DNA of 64,000 nucleotides. Source: Antedon bifida (Eukaryota; Echinodermata; Crinoidea; Comatulida; Antedonidae). The position numbers and the translations under genes are program-made. The notes beneath the pieces are model-generated. The model did no database searches. It had not been told where the DNA came from and saw only the letters and a program-made list of their open reading frames with translations. This document shows positions 1 to 11,246 of the stretch, in pieces. The stretch lies in the NCBI GenBank assembly GCA_963402885.1, contig OY727101.1, positions 15,972,417 to 16,036,416 of the forward strand, read 5' to 3'. The number at the start of each line of letters is the position of its first letter. Positions within the stretch are counted from its first letter, which is position 1.

Positions 1-77
1 CAAACTTTATTTGAAAGCGTGCAAACACTGCATTCAAAAACTCAAATATTTATAATAATTTGTATTTGTTAACTTAC

Positions 78-241
78 CATTCTGGTAAACATGTTATCTT
101 TACCTGAACTTCATCGATGCCAGCCTCATCATAGACATATGACGACGGTTGAGGTGCTTCTTCATCAGTTTTGATTTGACTGTTAGTAGACTTGGGGTTT
201 GCAAGATACAAGGGAGGAGGTGGTGGAACTGGACTATTCAT
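78..241 (-). CDS. First coding exon of an unrecognised proline-rich-start protein (partial, continues off the left edge)
   Basis: On the minus strand an ATG at 241 opens MNSPVPPPPPLYLANPK and continues as an acidic, hydrophilic stretch containing SSYVYDEAGIDEVQ. Two donor sites are possible. GTAAAG after position 104 gives a 138-nt, phase-0 exon. GTAAGT after position 78 gives a 164-nt exon ending ITCLPEW. The second donor fits the consensus better. Without splicing a stop follows at once, so the rest of the gene must lie to the left of the window. A likely 5' UTR acceptor sits just upstream of the ATG, near 290. I do not recognise the family. The proline run and low-complexity start suggest a disordered N-terminus. 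Coding status rests on the ATG, the open frame and the good donor. Confidence 0.5.
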
Positions 242-1439
242 ATTATAAATAACAGTAAAGACACCTATTTTTAACCTAGGCTGTTACAGCGTTAGTTTGT
301 AGGTCATTAGTTCGCCTGGGAAGTGCTGCTGTGCCACTGTAAGGAAAGTTCAATATTTGCTACACCAACCGGCCTAGCTTTAACACCATTGTTTAGACGG
401 TAGTTTCCACTTAAATTACTAGAAATCCAAAACCTACATTCCTATACCATTTATAAAGAATGTGCAGTTTATTATTTGCTATATAAAAATGTAAAAGTAC
501 ACTTAAATTTAAAAATACTGTGATTGTATCGAGCAGGACCGAGGAGGACGTCGGAATGTTCCGCTTGATTGGTTATTATCAAAATAATTTTCTATCTATG
601 GAGCGCCAATTGAAAAAAAAACGATGAATTCAGGTTGAATTAAATTTATTAATAAATTCTTGCATTAATGCACAAAATTCATTATATAATCATTTAAATG
701 AATATTATTATTTATTTTTATTTAATTGTTAAATTTCTTTTTAAATAGCATTAATATTATTTGATTTATAATACAAAACAAGGAAATATGCCTAATGCAA
801 ATGTAATAAATATATTGCACATATAAATTATTTAACTAGCCTACACATAGAACACTAGACACGTTTCATGCTTTTTTTTATCGCTTAAAGTACAATGTGC
901 ACCCTTTTAAAATATTTTTATTCAATGGAATGTTTGCATTACTTTTCAGTGAGTTTCGTATTATTATTGCACATAAACAAATGTATACAAATACAGTTGA
1001 AAGAAAGTTAAGCATTTATAAATAATAATACATTTTTAAAATTAATTATTTTAATTTTTTCTTAACAATGAATAATTGTCCCAGCCCATCTGAAGCTTTT
1101 ACTTTCTGGAATTTCCACCTTAAATTTGCTTATATTACCTGTTTTATTTACTGAGAAAAGAGAAATAAAGTTTACTTTGAATTGAAATGTTAAGAGCACA
1201 AAACAAAATGACATGCTGTAATAATATTGGTATATTAATACAAAAAAGATATAAAATTGTAAACAAATATAAGTAAACATAATTAAGTGAAAAGAAAACA
1301 AATTCTAAACAATTTATACACATTATATTAGGAATACAATAATAGAAATTATAAACAATTGTACTATGTATAAAGGATCTATTTGTTTGGAAATGTAAAC
1401 AAACATTGTAACATAAATAAAATATATTGTTATTGTTTT
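242..1439. other. Upstream region of the left-edge gene and tail-to-head spacer to the bZIP-like gene
   Basis: AT-rich spacer. Around 535-580 lie a GACGTC palindrome and an inverted CCAAT (GATTGG), plausible promoter elements for the minus-strand gene starting at 241. From 600 to 1439 I see only AT-rich sequence, which should include the 3' UTR of the bZIP-like gene that ends at 1440. Confidence 0.35.
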
Positions 1440-4004
1440 TTAACATTCGTTGTTGAAATATTGTTGGTTCTCCGATACTTCAAGCATTACTTCTGCAACA
1501 ACTTTATCCTACAAAAAAAAAAAGAACAGTATTATACAGAATGAAATTTCTTTTGCAATAATTTTCATAAAACGTTAGTAAATACATTCTGACGTTATAT
1601 CGTGAGTAGTCTAGCCATGTTATTTTCTTGTGTAAATTTAAGGTATATTTTTAAATCTTTCGTATGCATAAGATCTGAATGGATTTCTTCTATTGAGTAT
1701 ACCTTTTACAATTTTCGTCTACTGACATGAAATGATCATGTAAAAACTCCTTCTCTAAAGCTCTGTCTACACTATCACACTAGTTTGACAAGATGTGCCA
1801 AATATGGTAGTGATATGCCCAAATATGGTAGTGATATGAAATCGACATTTTTTTGTCACATAAAGTTTGATAGTATAGACAAGGCTTTAGAGTATTTCAG
1901 TACATCGTGATATGTATATTAAATATTGGAAGAATTTTTTAAAATACCTTTCGGGCAATTTCAGCTGCAATTTTCGCAGCCTCTACTTCTTGCTGTAAAG
2001 CTTCAAACTGCAACTTCTTTCGCAACCTGTATGCTTTGCTTCTTACTCGATTTCTTTCTTTCCTTTTTAGTATTTCTTCAGGGGATAGTTCCTTACTTTT
2101 TGTTGGATATGGTTGCTATATTGTATAAAAAACAAAATCAATATGTTTAACTGTGTACTTGTATATGAAGAATTTTCTTTTTCATGTATCTCTACTACTG
2201 GTCAATATTTTTCGACAGTTACCTTTTAATATATCTCCTGATCAAATCAATATATCACCCGATCAAATCAATATATCACCTGATCAAATCAATATATCAA
2301 CTGATCAAATCATTATATCACTTGATCAAATCAGTATAATTATCAATTGCAAAAATTACCTACCTATGGTAGAGCCATGATTTTGAAAAAAATGAAATGA
2401 AGTGTTTAAAGCGGGCCAAAACGGGAGTGTTGGCTTGTATAATCAACTTACATATCTGAGAGAAGTCATTTCTGATTGGTAATACTCTGTTTGAAAGTAG
2501 AGTTTGCCTGGGTTATTACTAATGTATGTTGTCAAATCCATGAAATTCTGGTCTGCCAATTGTTCTTGATAACATTGCATTAAATTGTCTTCTTTGTTGT
2601 CTTCATTGGCAACATACAGTGAAACATCACTAGAAACCTTTGTTTCATGAATATTCAGCTCACCTAGAAATTTAATTAAAATTTAATTTGAGGGTGCCGA
2701 CGACAATTATATAATGTATTTCTCTAGGCCTAAAGAGAGGATCGTTATATTGTATGACCAAGGCAATCTAATAACAACAGGATGCTGAGCTCCGAAGATC
2801 AAAGGGTTTATCTGTGGCTGCAACACGATCAGTTCCACGCCCCTTAACAGATACCTCGTGCTGCGGAGAATATGTACATGGTACAATACTGTTGGTATCT
2901 GTTGAAGCTATATATAAGGTCAAAGGACTTTTAAGAGTTCCTATCTTGGCAAGGCGAGCTCAGTGTCTTGTTGTTAAATTGCCTTGGTATGACAGGGATG
3001 GGAAAAATCTAGATTTCTATCAGAAATAGTCTATCATTCCATAATACAATCTGTTAAATTATTTAAATGCTAAAACTTGTACAATTTTAAAACCGTGATG
3101 ATGAATAAACCAAAAAAATAACTACCTATAATTCCTAAAAATTCATGGTCTTCTTCAGTTAATGTTATATTTTGTTTGCAAATAATTTCTGGAGAACTTA
3201 GTGAGTTATTGTTACACAGTTCTTGGGAGTCTGTGTCGTAATAAAAATCCATTCTGTTTCTGTAAGATAAAAAAATTAAGTTTAATGGTTTTAATGGTTT
3301 TAAATTTATATAGCGCAAAATACAAATAGTCTCTATGCGCTATTTAGCACAAGTGTGAAAATGAAAATGAAGATAGAAAATAAACCACAAAATAGCTTAA
3401 GAAAACCGAATAAATTGACCAAGACAACAGAAAAAAAAGTCCGAAAACGGAATCTCACATCACATGTCATAGTGATGTGAGCATCTGACTATCCTGCCTA
3501 ACAAACAATAAAATGAATAAAATGTATATGAAAAAATAATGAATTCACACAGAACGAAACAAGTGAGTCTTAAAGTAAGCTTTGAAGAACGAAACGGATA
3601 AAAATTGTTAAACAACTCCAACTGCCCATTCCTACACTATAAATAATATTTATAATAGTTTGATCAAGCGTGTTGTAAATCGCACTTCTCAATGGCAGTT
3701 TAGGCACTCCTAAAAAGACAAGGCCTGTTAGTTACCTCTCATTTGAATTGTTTATATTGCCTATGGCAGCATATCGCGAAGAAGGAGAACAAGTTGGGGT
3801 GAGCATCTTTGATGGACTGTTGGACTCTATGAATGGAAAGGTTTCTTGACTGTCATCCATACTCAACTCGCTTAGAAGACTATCAACTGACTCAGCATGA
3901 TTGAATGTTGGTACAACCATAACAGTCGCATTCCTGGCTTCACTGCAGGCCTTTTTAAGTACATTAGCAAAGTTTAATCTTTTTTCTTCAACTATGCTCA
4001 TCAT
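1440..4004 (-). CDS. bZIP-like transcription factor, 283 residues, five coding exons
   Basis: Coding exons on the minus strand are 4004-3736, 3259-3126, 2663-2452, 2115-1948 and 1508-1440. All have GT-AG borders and the phases agree, giving 284 codons including stop. The first 190 or so residues are acidic, Ser/Asn-rich and look disordered (transactivation-like). Near the C-terminus RKERNRVRSKAYRLRKK has the bZIP basic-region pattern N-x7-R followed by a basic cluster, so DNA binding in the nucleus is likely. The following helix (FEALQQEVEAAKIAAEIARK, then DKVVAEVMLEV) has few heptad leucines, so the zipper is weak or atypical. The start is the first of two tandem ATGs just inside an exon whose acceptor lies a few bases upstream. 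A non-coding first exon probably lies towards the shared promoter with CHURC1. I cannot assign a subfamily. Confidence 0.72.
1755..1890. mobile_element. Palindromic MITE, family 1 (TIR CTAAAGCTCTGTCTACACTA)
   Basis: A 136-bp element whose ends are inverted copies: CTAAAGCTCTGTCTACACTATCA at the left and its near reverse complement, ending GCTTTAG, at the right. The interior has repeated AAATATGGTAGTGATATG units. It lies in the last intron of the bZIP-like gene. Further copies are at 6101, 7615, 17540 and 20951. There is no coding capacity, so it is a non-autonomous DNA transposon. Confidence 0.75.
2228..2333. repeat. 21-bp minisatellite, five copies
   Basis: Five consecutive copies of a 21-bp unit, roughly AATATATCACCTGATCAAATC, with one to three differences each, in an intron of the bZIP-like gene. 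Each unit carries TGATCA, a 6-bp palindrome. The open frame running through it is a by-product of 21 being a multiple of three. Confidence 0.85.
2752..2993. mobile_element. MITE with ~40-bp imperfect terminal inverted repeats
   Basis: The left end, starting GTATGACCAAGGCAAT near 2752 and running to GAGCTC, matches the reverse complement of the right end (GAGCTCAG...ATTGCCTTGGTATGAC, about 2954-2993). It sits in the intron between the second and third coding exons of the bZIP-like gene. The small plus-strand frame inside resembles no known protein. Confidence 0.65.
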
Positions 4005-4078
4005 CGGTACTGTTATCTGTAGAGTAAGAAAAACATACTAACTACATGTACTTACATTTTAGGCTCTTAGTCTAGTAT

Positions 4079-4610
4079 AGGCCTAGTCCAGGCTTAGTAT
4101 TAGTAGGTTTATTAAAAATTATAATTTTTAGTTTACTTTGAAAAAGTGAATTAAATTAAATATTATAATACATAAAGTTGATTAAGACATTCAAGATGTA
4201 TAGACCTATCTAGGCAGCATACTACTAAATAAAACTACTGTTTATAAATCCTAGAAGAGTACAGTAGGCCTAGGCCTAGAAGGCCTAGCTAGGGCCAGGC
4301 TAGCTAGGCCTACCACTTTACCAGGCCTAGGCCTATATACTACTTAATAGTATTATTACTAGGTCTAGCTAGGCCTAGGCTAGACTAGCTAGAAAGGTAG
4401 GCCCTAGTAGGCTAGGCCTAGCTAGCTTAGGCCTATAGTAACCAGCCTAAAGACTCTAGCTACTAGGCTAGGCCTAGGTAGGCATCTAGTCTAGGCCTAG
4501 GTAGGCATATAGCCTAGGCTATAGTTACTTAGAGCATGCATAGTCTAGGCCTAGGCCTAGCCTAGTCTAGGCCCTGGGCTAGGCCTATAGGCCTAGAGAT
4601 ATTATACTAT
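4079..4610. repeat. CTAG / AGGCCTAGG-rich low-complexity tract
   Basis: More than 500 bp dominated by permutations of TAGGCCTAGGCTAG, GCTAG and CCTAG without a fixed period. Shorter patches occur at 5160-5290 and elsewhere. It lies in the 5' non-coding part of the bZIP-like gene. The composition contrasts sharply with the AT-rich flanks. Confidence 0.8.
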
Positions 4611-4789
4611 AATATATCTCTATGATTAGAGGACCCTAGACCTACTAAAAGTAATTATTTTGTCAGAACATGATTTAATAAACATGAATTCAATGCATTA
4701 ACTAAATATGCAGGAATTACCCACTGAATAAATGAAGTAAAGTTCTTGTCTTGGTTTTTTGTCTACCAATAATAGTACCAAAAACAACT

Positions 4790-5033
4790 TAACCAGGAGG
4801 CCGCGCGCACCGTCTGCATAATCACATGATCATGAAAGTAAATTGTGATTGGTCTAAAGTTTAATCGGATTTCCGGTCGCGCAAAAAGTGGGCGTGGAAT
4901 AAAATAAGGTTGAGATGCCAAGAGAGGGCGTCCCATTTTGTAAACAAACGTGTGTAAAATGATTGAACCAGTTGTATATTATTATTAATATGTTATTTGT
5001 TTTACCAAAATCGGCTAAACGTTAAAGATAAAT
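4790..5033. promoter_or_regulatory. Candidate bidirectional promoter between the bZIP-like gene and CHURC1
   Basis: The two genes diverge from this ~240-bp region. It is locally GC-rich (CCGCGCGCAC near 4800), contains an inverted CCAAT box (GTGATTGGTC, 4845-4854), a TTTCCGGTCGCGC stretch and a GC-box-like GTGGGCGTGG (4888-4897). No TATA box is obvious, as in many housekeeping promoters. The assignment is inferred from position and motifs. Confidence 0.55.
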
Positions 5034-6053
5034 ATGTGTTTCGATTGTATGAAACAGGCTTTTCCTAACAGGGTAGGTTATTGTTATTATTTTATATTAT
5101 TTACACATCCATTTGATTAGATATCTCGCAAACACCTTTTTGATTTTTTAATCCAACCAGGCCCTAGTAGCCTGGGCCTAGCTAGGCCTATATTCCTCAC
5201 TCAATATATACCACTGCAAGAGACAAGAGACACTAGACTAGGCTAATTCCGGTTGAAACAGCGACAGAGATAGGCAGCCTAGCCTAGCATGTCTAGGTTG
5301 ATTATCATACGTATATATACTATAACATGTATGATATAATAAAATGTATACTGTGTAACATTTTTTATAATTAAATTTTCAGGGAGAAACTTGCTTAGAT
5401 AGTGGCTCATATCTAATGAACTTCCAAGGTTGCAGTGAGTGCCAGAAAAAAGAGCAAATGAAAGTGCAAGAACGCAAAGTTGAAACAGATGAAGACGATG
5501 TAGAAACAATCGTTTATCAACGTATGTTAACATAATTTTAACATTTCAATTACAGTTTCAATTAATTGGTATAAAGCGGTACTGTGTAAGTTGACGATTG
5601 TTATATATACTGCATATCCCACTCACTCTCCAACAACTGCAGTTTTTAAAGGCAAACCCTTAAAGAGTGGGTATAAACAGTACAAACGTCCATACTTAAG
5701 TTCTCAGTGCCTTTATTGGTTATATGCAATCCTATATTAAATTCATGATTAAATGAACTTTTTTTTTTCTTTATTTCCATTCACAAAATCATAAACATAC
5801 ATAAATAATCATAGTAAAAAACAAGACTTGCTTTAATATTTTTGAGTTGAAATATTTTATACAATTCTAAATTGTTTGTTTCTTTATAGATGTATGTGGC
5901 AATTGTGGACATTTCATTGCTGAACATAAATATACATTCTACGTTGATGGGGACTATCAGGAATATGAGATGTACTGTAGGCTATGTGGTCGTAGTGCCA
6001 CATCAATTAGCATAATGCCAATGGACCCTAAAATGCAGTCGGTACAGTTCTGA
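5034..6053 (+). CDS. CHURC1: Churchill zinc-binding protein (CHURC1), 113 residues, three exons
   Basis: Exons 5034-5072, 5383-5521 and 5890-6053 join in phase to 113 residues; vertebrate Churchill is about 112. The start MCFDCMKQAFPNRGETC matches the conserved Churchill N-terminus. Later conserved features are the GCSEC pair, the CGNCGH pair, HKYTFYVDGDYQEYEMYCRLCG, and a C-terminal SISIMPMDP stretch before the stop. The paired cysteines (C2/C5, GCSEC, CGNC, CRLC) are the known zinc ligands of the family. Churchill is a small FGF-responsive zinc protein first described in chick neural induction; its role outside vertebrates is less clear. The start is fixed by family alignment. The gene is divergent from the bZIP-like gene and convergent with TRMT6. 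Confidence 0.95.
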
Positions 6054-6100
6054 AGATGTCAAAACAAGCTTCAGCATTGGCTGGAGGTACAAACTGTTGC

Positions 6101-6190
6101 CTTAAGCCCTGTCTACACCATCAAACTAGTTTGACCAAACATCATCATGTCCATATGGGCACATAATATTTTGTTGTCACATAAAGTACA
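6101..6190. mobile_element. Truncated copy of palindromic MITE family 1
   Basis: The left end TTAAGCCCTGTCTACACCATCAAACTAG and the internal CATCATCATGTCCATATGGGCACA match family 1. The right TIR is lost after CACATAAAGT near 6187. It lies just after the CHURC1 stop, probably in its 3' UTR. Confidence 0.65.
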
Positions 6191-6901
6191 GATTACGGAG
6201 TCATAAATTATATACTATTTTTATACCTCGAATAGTACAGATCGGCTTCATGTACTAGGCTAGGCCTAAATCATTTTTACAGTAATTTGAAATATTATCT
6301 TCTGCCTTGTTCAATATGTGCCAATAATTGAATGTGTCCAGCATAGAAATTATTGCATATGGTTATATATTAATATCAGGTAGAACACCAACTGGAAAGA
6401 AGACTCCATGATGTCTGAAGTAGAAATAACTTATTTGTTTTCAAAGAGTTTACTGGTACTTTGAAATGTTAAATTGTAATAAGGTATTAAGTATTATTAG
6501 TCAATTTATTTTTTAGAAAAATAAAAAAATGTTTACAAAAATGTATACAACTGATAAAATTTGTCTTTTTGTTGAAAAAGTGTCAGCAAAATCGTAATTG
6601 ATTATTTGGCCGAGTTGGTTGTTCTTGCTGTATTCGACATTTACACATACACACAATATTCTAATTTCAGAATTACAGAAAAGTCTTTACACACATATAT
6701 ACACTACAAATATACACAATAATTGCTCAAGTGGTACATTTTATTTATAAATCAAAGATTTAAATGTAAGGTTTATTTGATAAATAAATATTAAATAGCT
6801 AACACTTCTCAAATCTCATGAAATTGGATTACATGCCATGACAATTTTTTTCAAGAAAATGTTCCATGATTATTGTTGCCCAGTTAAACATTTGTTAAAC
6901 T
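6191..6901. other. Convergent 3' region between CHURC1 and TRMT6
   Basis: AT-rich sequence that should hold the 3' UTRs of both genes. AATAAA-type signals occur on both strands, for example near 6515 for CHURC1. I see no further gene. Confidence 0.4.
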
Positions 6902-9900
6902 TCATTGATCTAGCGCTACTGTTGTGCCTGTCAGTAGATATCCACCAGAGGCACTCATCATCATCATTGGATGTGTTCTATTGGGAAGAACCTGAAAAAA
7001 TAATAAAAAAGTTATTTTATGAATGTGTGCTTATGGATTGTTTTACCAGGATTTCTAGATCTAGTGCACTCTTAGGAAAAAAGGGAACAATATTTTCAAA
7101 AGACTTAGTTAGTAAAGTAGTGGGACCTCAATTAAGGAGGCATATAGGGCACCCTGAATGATTGGCCATAGTGTGTGTATATATATATATATATTGTTCC
7201 TCATTTCTCAAGAAAGTGTCCCTTAATAGGGGTTTCTACTGTACCTGATATTCCCTCAGCCAGGTTTCAGTAATTCTAATATTTAGTATTCCTCCCCGCT
7301 CACGAAGTTTAGTGTAGCATTCTACTAAGGCCTAAAAAAGAGGATAAAATATATTAATTATCATTGCTTTTAATTAACCTATTCTATGGGTTTTAAATCA
7401 AAGAATTGGACAAAAAGTACATTGATATAAAGTAAATTTTTTACCTCACGAAATGGACTGAAGACTACAAATTGTCTTGATGGTAAAAGCAGATCAATGA
7501 GGGTCATTAGTAAAGGTTCAGGTTGGAATTTCGAAGCTATGAGAAGACTAGGGAAAAGATATACATGTAATGTAAAACAATGTTTGTTGTCGTTGTATAC
7601 TAGCTATGCAACCTTTAAAGCTCTGTCTACACTATCAAACTAGTTTGACAAAAAAAGTGTGATGTGCCCAAATATGGTAGTGTTATGACATCATCATGTC
7701 CATATATGGACACATCACATAAAGTTTGATAGTGTAGACAGAGCTTAAGTCTACACACACAATAGCAAACAATACATATAGTTATGTATAGAGATTTTAT
7801 TCTTTTAGTTTGTTACTTACACATCCATGTTCTTAGCTTTTAGTAAATTTCTTGTGTTGTCGAGGAGCAGTTTTTTCTGAAGTCTTCTTTCTTGTTCAGT
7901 ATTCTAAAAGGTAGTAATATACTTTGTGTTTTTAAATTAAAAGAAAATTTTAAGAGAACATACCAAAATCAGATAAAAAAATCAGAAAATTAATAAATAA
8001 AATAAAAATAAACTCAAATAAAACCCAAAACCAGCTGTGAATACTGCCACCACACCGACTAGTTCCGTGAAAATCAACATGATAATTGATCAGAGTGTAA
8101 CTTCCTGTAAAGATGACAATACCAGTGTATGGTATCTCATCACATTTAACAATTTTTGTTATACCATTTCAGTTTTTGGATCATCTCCACCAGGTTTTTC
8201 TTCACTTTCATCCATCTTTTCATCGTCAGGTTCTCCCTCAAGTCTTTGCCTTTTGGGAATCTTTTCTACTTCCTCCTCCTCTTCTTCCTCCTCCCGGAAA
8301 ACTGTAGCAACCTTGTTCATTGGGAATGTGTGTATTATCTTCTTGTATTCATCCGGAAAGTTGCAAGAATCCATGACCTGACGTACTGGAAAATCTTCCG
8401 AATGTATTTGAAAGAGGTTTCCATGTCCTGAATATAAAATACTAAATCATAATTCTCACGGTATTAAGTCACATGCTAGCAAAAATTTAAGTTGATTTTT
8501 AATTCTATTGAATTTTAACCGTAGGGCAAGGGATACATTATAGTATACTAATAGCAGGTGAAGATATTAAGCAATAATATGGAGATTTCATTTTGCGACG
8601 ACCAAACTATGTCATGTTAGTTCATTGTGCACATGCATATAATATGTGTGACCTCACTCTTCACCTAGACACAGTTTTGATGGCTTTTAGGTCCAGACGA
8701 CGACCGACAACAAATCGGTCGTGCATATGAAATAAACTTGCAGGCCACATGTGGAGAACCACAGGGATTATAAATGGATGCTTCATATGTATATGTAATT
8801 TGTACAACTAGTACATACTATGGGATTATAATTATGCTTCATATGTATATGTAATTTGTAAAACTAATAATGGGATTATAAAGGCTTCATATGTATATGT
8901 AATTTGTACAACTAGTACATACCAGCCATTCTTTCTAGCACTGCACTTAGTAATAGGCCTTGACAGGTTTCAACAAGCACTACATTTAAACCGCTTTGAA
9001 CGTTTCCTTGTGTTAGGATCTGGGACATGGTGTCCATTCTTATATGCCTGCAGAAAGAAACATAATTAACAAGCAAACTTGGTTTTAAGTATGTAACTAC
9101 TGTAGTGTAATAGCATTTTAATTTAAGACATTGTTTTATATAAAAGTATTATACTGTAGTGCTCCATAGACACTGTAATAGAAGAATTTATGGCAGATTC
9201 CTCTAATGAATTATCTAGAAACACACATGACCATTAAGTATATTAAGATCTACAGTGGTTGACAAAGAGAGTCCTAATATGGCAGTTTCAATGCGATATG
9301 GCTCCTTAAACTGAAAACTGCTGTCTATGGCACGCCTCCTCGATCCTTCATACTTACAAGCACTTAGAAGGCCCCTTCATCATATACATATCACATAGTA
9401 ACCTTATACTTGGTCTTAGAATTCGGAATCGTAGCATGTGTCTGAAAAATAATCAACTTTTTTATCTGCATTTAAAGCATTAAACTTGATTATAACATCA
9501 TGTAACTATAAATCAATAATACAAAACCATTGAAATTGGAAATAACATCAAATATAATTCCTCTAGATTGATAAGAGCTTACTTTTTTTTCTTCTTTTTG
9601 AGATATTTTTCTTGAGAAAATACCGTTTTACTCTTAAATGTTGCGCTGTTTTCCACAATTTGCTCAACCAAATCCTAATATTTAAAAACAAAATAAAAAA
9701 GATGACAACATATATATATATTGTACAACATATTTGTTCTGTAGTGTAATTGCAAATTTACAAGGTTTAACAAGCATGCTCTCCTGTGTAACCAGAAATC
9801 AATAGCCTTCCCACATTCCCTCACCTGCCCCTGTACACCTTGTGATTTCATAGCAGCTATGTCATCTCTTGTCAATCGTTGAGATGTACCATCGTCAACA

Positions 9901-10893
9901 AGAGACCTGTTGTCATGGCCACCAGTGGTTCCTTCAGCTGTAAAAAGACAATGAAATAGGATGGGATGAAATAAATGATGTTGACTGGGCATTGAGGTCA
10001 ACACCCTCAAAAAGCTTCATTTCTCATCCCTTTTTCCCAAATCATCTCCCTAAAAAAATTGTTTTCGCTTGTTTGAATGCTTGGGTTCAAAATACTTTAC
10101 GGGGAATTGTAATATATTGCAGTTGAATAGTAATGATATATTTCATGGTGAATTTGACGAGGAAGGTGAATGACCTCCTGATGCCTGATGCCAATCATCA
10201 TCATCTTCACTTGATTGTTACCTTGTTCCTCTTCATCAGGTTGAACTTGTTTTATAGTTCTGTCTACAACATCCCATAAGGTACCATAAGGTTTGCCAAT
10301 GGCAGGATCAATGCTGAAATTCCTTTTTAAAAGGAAGATATTTCTGTAAAATATGAAACTATTGGTTTAAGATCAACAACATTGTGCTGTGTATTTTGTT
10401 TTATTTCATTCTGTCATAAATGTTGGCAATACATGAGAACAAAAGTACAGTATTGTCCTTTAAACCAAATTTTTTACGATGACGTTTCTCTATGAATTGG
10501 CATGCTATATAAATTGGTTGGTAAGTTGGCAAACCAAAAGGTTGTCAGTTACAAACAGTTTTTAAAATTAGATTTCCTGTTGTCTTGGCATAATGACACA
10601 AATATAATGGTAGTATTATTAGCTCCATATCAGTTCGCCTGGTGAGACAACCTACAGAATTGAATTAGCACGGAATTGTGAAATTAATGGGATCACTTCC
10701 TGTATATTTTGAAAGAGGATGTTTACGCCTGACTCGTGCATGTCACACCGTCTTCAAGCCACAAGCGACTCAATATACGGTAGGGACTATAATTATTCAC
10801 CAACCTATTTCTAAAAATCTTGACTAATTTAAGATCATTCCCTCGTTTTAGTATAAGAGAATCACCGGCATTTATAACACCACTGTGATCCAT
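6902..10893 (-). CDS. TRMT6: tRNA (adenine(58)-N1)-methyltransferase non-catalytic subunit TRM6, eleven exons
   Basis: Exons (minus strand) are 10893-10805, 10343-10222, 9937-9825, 9674-9583, 9441-9358, 9047-8923, 8427-8165, 7903-7821, 7547-7445, 7331-7245 and 6991-6902. All phases agree and give 416 residues, against about 497 in human. Diagnostic blocks are IGKPYGTLWDVVD, DNRSLVDDGTSQRLTRDDI, IVENSATFKSKTVFSQEKYL with a lysine run, HIRMDTMSQILTQGNV, VETCQGLLLSAVLERM, SKFQPEPLLMTLIDLLLPSR, YTKLRERGG and SASGGYLLTGTTVA. TRM6 pairs with the catalytic TRMT61A in a heterotetramer that makes m1A58 in the tRNA T-loop; TRM6 itself has lost the SAM site and supplies tRNA-binding surface. Exon 7 carries an acidic run and a basic KIPKRQRLE segment. 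The shorter length reflects a shorter variable linker. The start ATG is in the first exon. Confidence 0.95.
7050..7243. mobile_element. Pogo/Tigger-like MITE fragment in the last TRMT6 intron
   Basis: The right end (CCTTAATAGGGGTTTCTACTGTA) matches the right terminus of the complete 146-bp element at 63397. The left boundary near 7050 is unclear. The body has the same style of text (AAGTGTCCCTTAATAG, GGGACCTCAATTAAGGAGGC). The element abuts the donor of TRMT6 exon 10. Confidence 0.5.
7615..7748. mobile_element. Palindromic MITE, family 1, complete copy
   Basis: TTAAAGCTCTGTCTACACTATC at the left and its inverted partner GATAGTGTAGACAGAGCTTAAG at the right are nearly perfect 25-30-bp inverted repeats. 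The interior contains GTGATGTGCCCAAATATGG and its inverted partner. It lies in TRMT6 intron 8. This is the best-preserved copy in the window. Confidence 0.85.
8766..8923. repeat. Three tandem copies of a 50-58-bp unit at the TRMT6 exon 6 donor
   Basis: Three copies begin at 8766, 8824 and 8874, each with GATTATA...GCTTCATATGTATATGTAATTTGTA. The last copy ends in the actual exon 6 donor. Read on the minus strand, the GTATGTACTAG donor sequence is repeated in the distal copy and degraded in the middle one. Confidence 0.8.
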
Positions 10894-11246
10894 TTTCCAC
10901 AAAAGCTAAGCCTAAGGATAATTAAAAGACCGGAGGAAATTGAAGCGGAAAAACATGTGTTTTGTTGTATGTACAGGAAATCAGTGAAGCGATATATTTG
11001 GCTATAGCCCCCTCAGCGTTCGGGTTCACGCACTTTATTTTGTGTGCGTACTCTTAGCACGTTCGAAAAAAGACGCCCTGCGTCTTTTTTTCATGTGTAA
11101 ACTTTCCAATTCAGCGCATTTAACAAAAACGGAACTGACACACACCGTCATTACAGTTGATAACAAAACAAGGACAATTAGATAATACGTCCCGACTGCA
11201 TTCACGAAGGTTGTTCAATAATTTGTACAGTACTTCAAAACAAATA
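10894..11246. promoter_or_regulatory. TRMT6 upstream region with a strong short hairpin
   Basis: This region between TRMT6 (minus) and a weak plus-strand candidate contains a perfect 11-bp inverted repeat with a 3-nt loop at 11066-11090 (AAAAAAGACGC / GCGTCTTTTTT). A GGAAATTGAAGCGGAAA stretch near 10935-10950 resembles ETS-type sites. No TATA box is clear. Promoter function is inferred from position. Confidence 0.4.

Noticed and set aside
2814-3029. 71-residue plus-strand frame
   Set aside because: Lies inside the inverted-repeat element at 2752-2993, has no splice signals, and resembles nothing known.
8037-8431. Overlapping plus-strand serine/leucine-rich frames
   Set aside because: Opposite strand of TRMT6 exon 7, whose acidic run creates the pyrimidine-rich complement.
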